Source: Ascidiimonas sp046199005 (lineage in GTDB: Bacteria > Bacteroidota > Bacteroidia > Flavobacteriales > Flavobacteriaceae). Taken from it: DNA of 64,000 nt. The notes below the pieces were generated by a model. The model did not search any database, was not told the origin of the DNA, and saw only the letters and a program-made list of their open reading frames with translations. Below, piece after piece: positions 63,566-64,000 of the stretch (position 1 is the first letter of the stretch; each line of letters opens with the position of its first letter). The stretch lies in assembly GCA_046199005.1 (NCBI GenBank), contig CP176050.1:1612001-1676000 (forward strand). The letters run 5' to 3'. A program made the position numbers and the translations under genes.

Positions 63566-64000
63566 ATGAAAAAGTATGGGTTTTTAATAAGTTTAGTGCT
63601 GGTTTGTTCTTGCGGTATCGTTGTAATGAACAAAACGGAAGATTTTATCGCCTATGAGAAACCAATAGCAATCGATAGTAAATTATTCAGGACCGATGGG
63701 TATTATGTTCCCGTCGGTTCTAAATATCATGCTTTATGTTTTTTCGAAAACGGATTGATGAAATCTCATGTTACCTGGGTCGATCGGGATTTTTGGGAAG
63801 ATCCTGATGAAAAAGTAAAGGATTTTTACCGTCCTCAAATGCTGAATACGCAAGAATCTTACGGGGCATATTATGTAAATGGAGATACCTTAACTTTTCA
63901 ATTCTTTAATCGAACAAATGTAGAAGTGTACGCACGGTCTGTGAACACCACCAAAGGATGGATCATAAATGATACCACCTTGAAAATTTTCTCTGAAAAA
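63566..64000 (+). CDS. Lipoprotein, candidate immunity partner of the RHS protein (3' cut by window)
   Basis: The 145 visible codons begin at the ATG at 63566, one base after the RHS stop, so translation is coupled. The N-terminus MKKYGFLISLVLVCSCGIVV is a lipoprotein signal with the Cys at residue 16. The rest is soluble and rich in aromatic residues (DGYYVPVGSKYHALCFFENG, SYGAYYVNGDTLTFQFFNRT), reading like a beta-sheet protein. I know no family. Placement suggests immunity to, or anchoring of, the toxin-like protein; this is inference. The C-terminus is not seen. Confidence 0.7.
   Translation, partial: MKKYGFLISLVLVCSCGIVVMNKTEDFIAYEKPIAIDSKLFRTDGYYVPVGSKYHALCFFENGLMKSHVTWVDRDFWEDPDEKVKDFYRPQMLNTQESYGAYYVNGDTLTFQFFNRTNVEVYARSVNTTKGWIINDTTLKIFSEK

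Overview
The window looks like a chromosomal segment of a marine-type member of the Bacteroidota, most likely family Flavobacteriaceae. The support is the gene families (DUF4290, DUF493, DUF2911, a GG-leader natural-product precursor family, UbiA-type GGGP geranylgeranyltransferase, a CcsBA fusion), Bacteroidota promoter motifs (TTG/TTTG with TAnnTTTG), a near absence of Shine-Dalgarno sites, and low-GC DNA. Species-level identity cannot be read from the sequence alone.

Layout. 1-4.0 kb: minus-strand type III polyketide synthase operon (FAD oxidoreductase, methyltransferase, type III PKS, FabI/FabL-like reductase, FabZ-like dehydratase that runs off the window). 4.2-7.5 kb: an MFS transporter, DUF2461, a DUF1801 protein and a Cdd1-type HhH gene broken by one in-frame stop. 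7.7-13.6 kb: a RiPP-like locus with an MDR dehydrogenase, two tandem Cys-rich GG-leader peptides (one only 56 aa), a LanC-like cyclase, a C39-like/VKOR/thioredoxin fusion and two small exported proteins; no LanB and no ABC exporter are present. 14.26-21.92 kb: a 7.6-kb integrative island in tRNA-Met. It is bounded by 46-bp perfect att repeats and paired 25-bp arm-site repeats, carries a tyrosine recombinase and a RadC-like protein, and has a four-gene AT-rich cargo operon (isoaspartyl peptidase-like Ntn hydrolase, cold-shock-like mini protein, methyltransferase, EamA transporter with a long extra domain).

22-31.7 kb: housekeeping genes: a START-like protein, class IV aminotransferase, YqgE/AlgH, HU, fmt-recQ-AAA ATPase operon, DUF493, DUF4290, MurA (with Asp in place of the usual catalytic Cys) and a GT1-like glycosyltransferase. 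31.9-38.1 kb: an M20 amidohydrolase, DUF1801, and a light/DNA-repair cluster (SRPBCC, SDR, photolyase, Fer4_19 ferredoxin, second photolyase/cryptochrome). 38.4-42.6 kb: DUF2911 protein, a repeat-rich intergenic stretch with a ~295-bp tandem duplication, a DUF2975/HTH pair, and an orphan two-TM plus beta-domain protein resembling the CBASS effector Cap15.

42.7-48.0 kb: operon of PIG-L deacetylase, a 33-aa membrane peptide, a sodium:solute symporter and a Gfo/Idh/MocA dehydrogenase. 48.1-52.4 kb: MscS channel, lipoprotein, Maf, GGGP prenyltransferase, KdsC-like phosphatase, DUF2520 protein. 52.7-55.9 kb: CcsBA cytochrome c biogenesis fusion. 56-64 kb: a membrane-anchored MepA-like metallopeptidase, then a 2188-aa secreted SpvB/FG-GAP/RHS protein with a toxin-like C-terminus, followed within 2 nt by a lipoprotein that is a candidate immunity partner and is cut by the window end.
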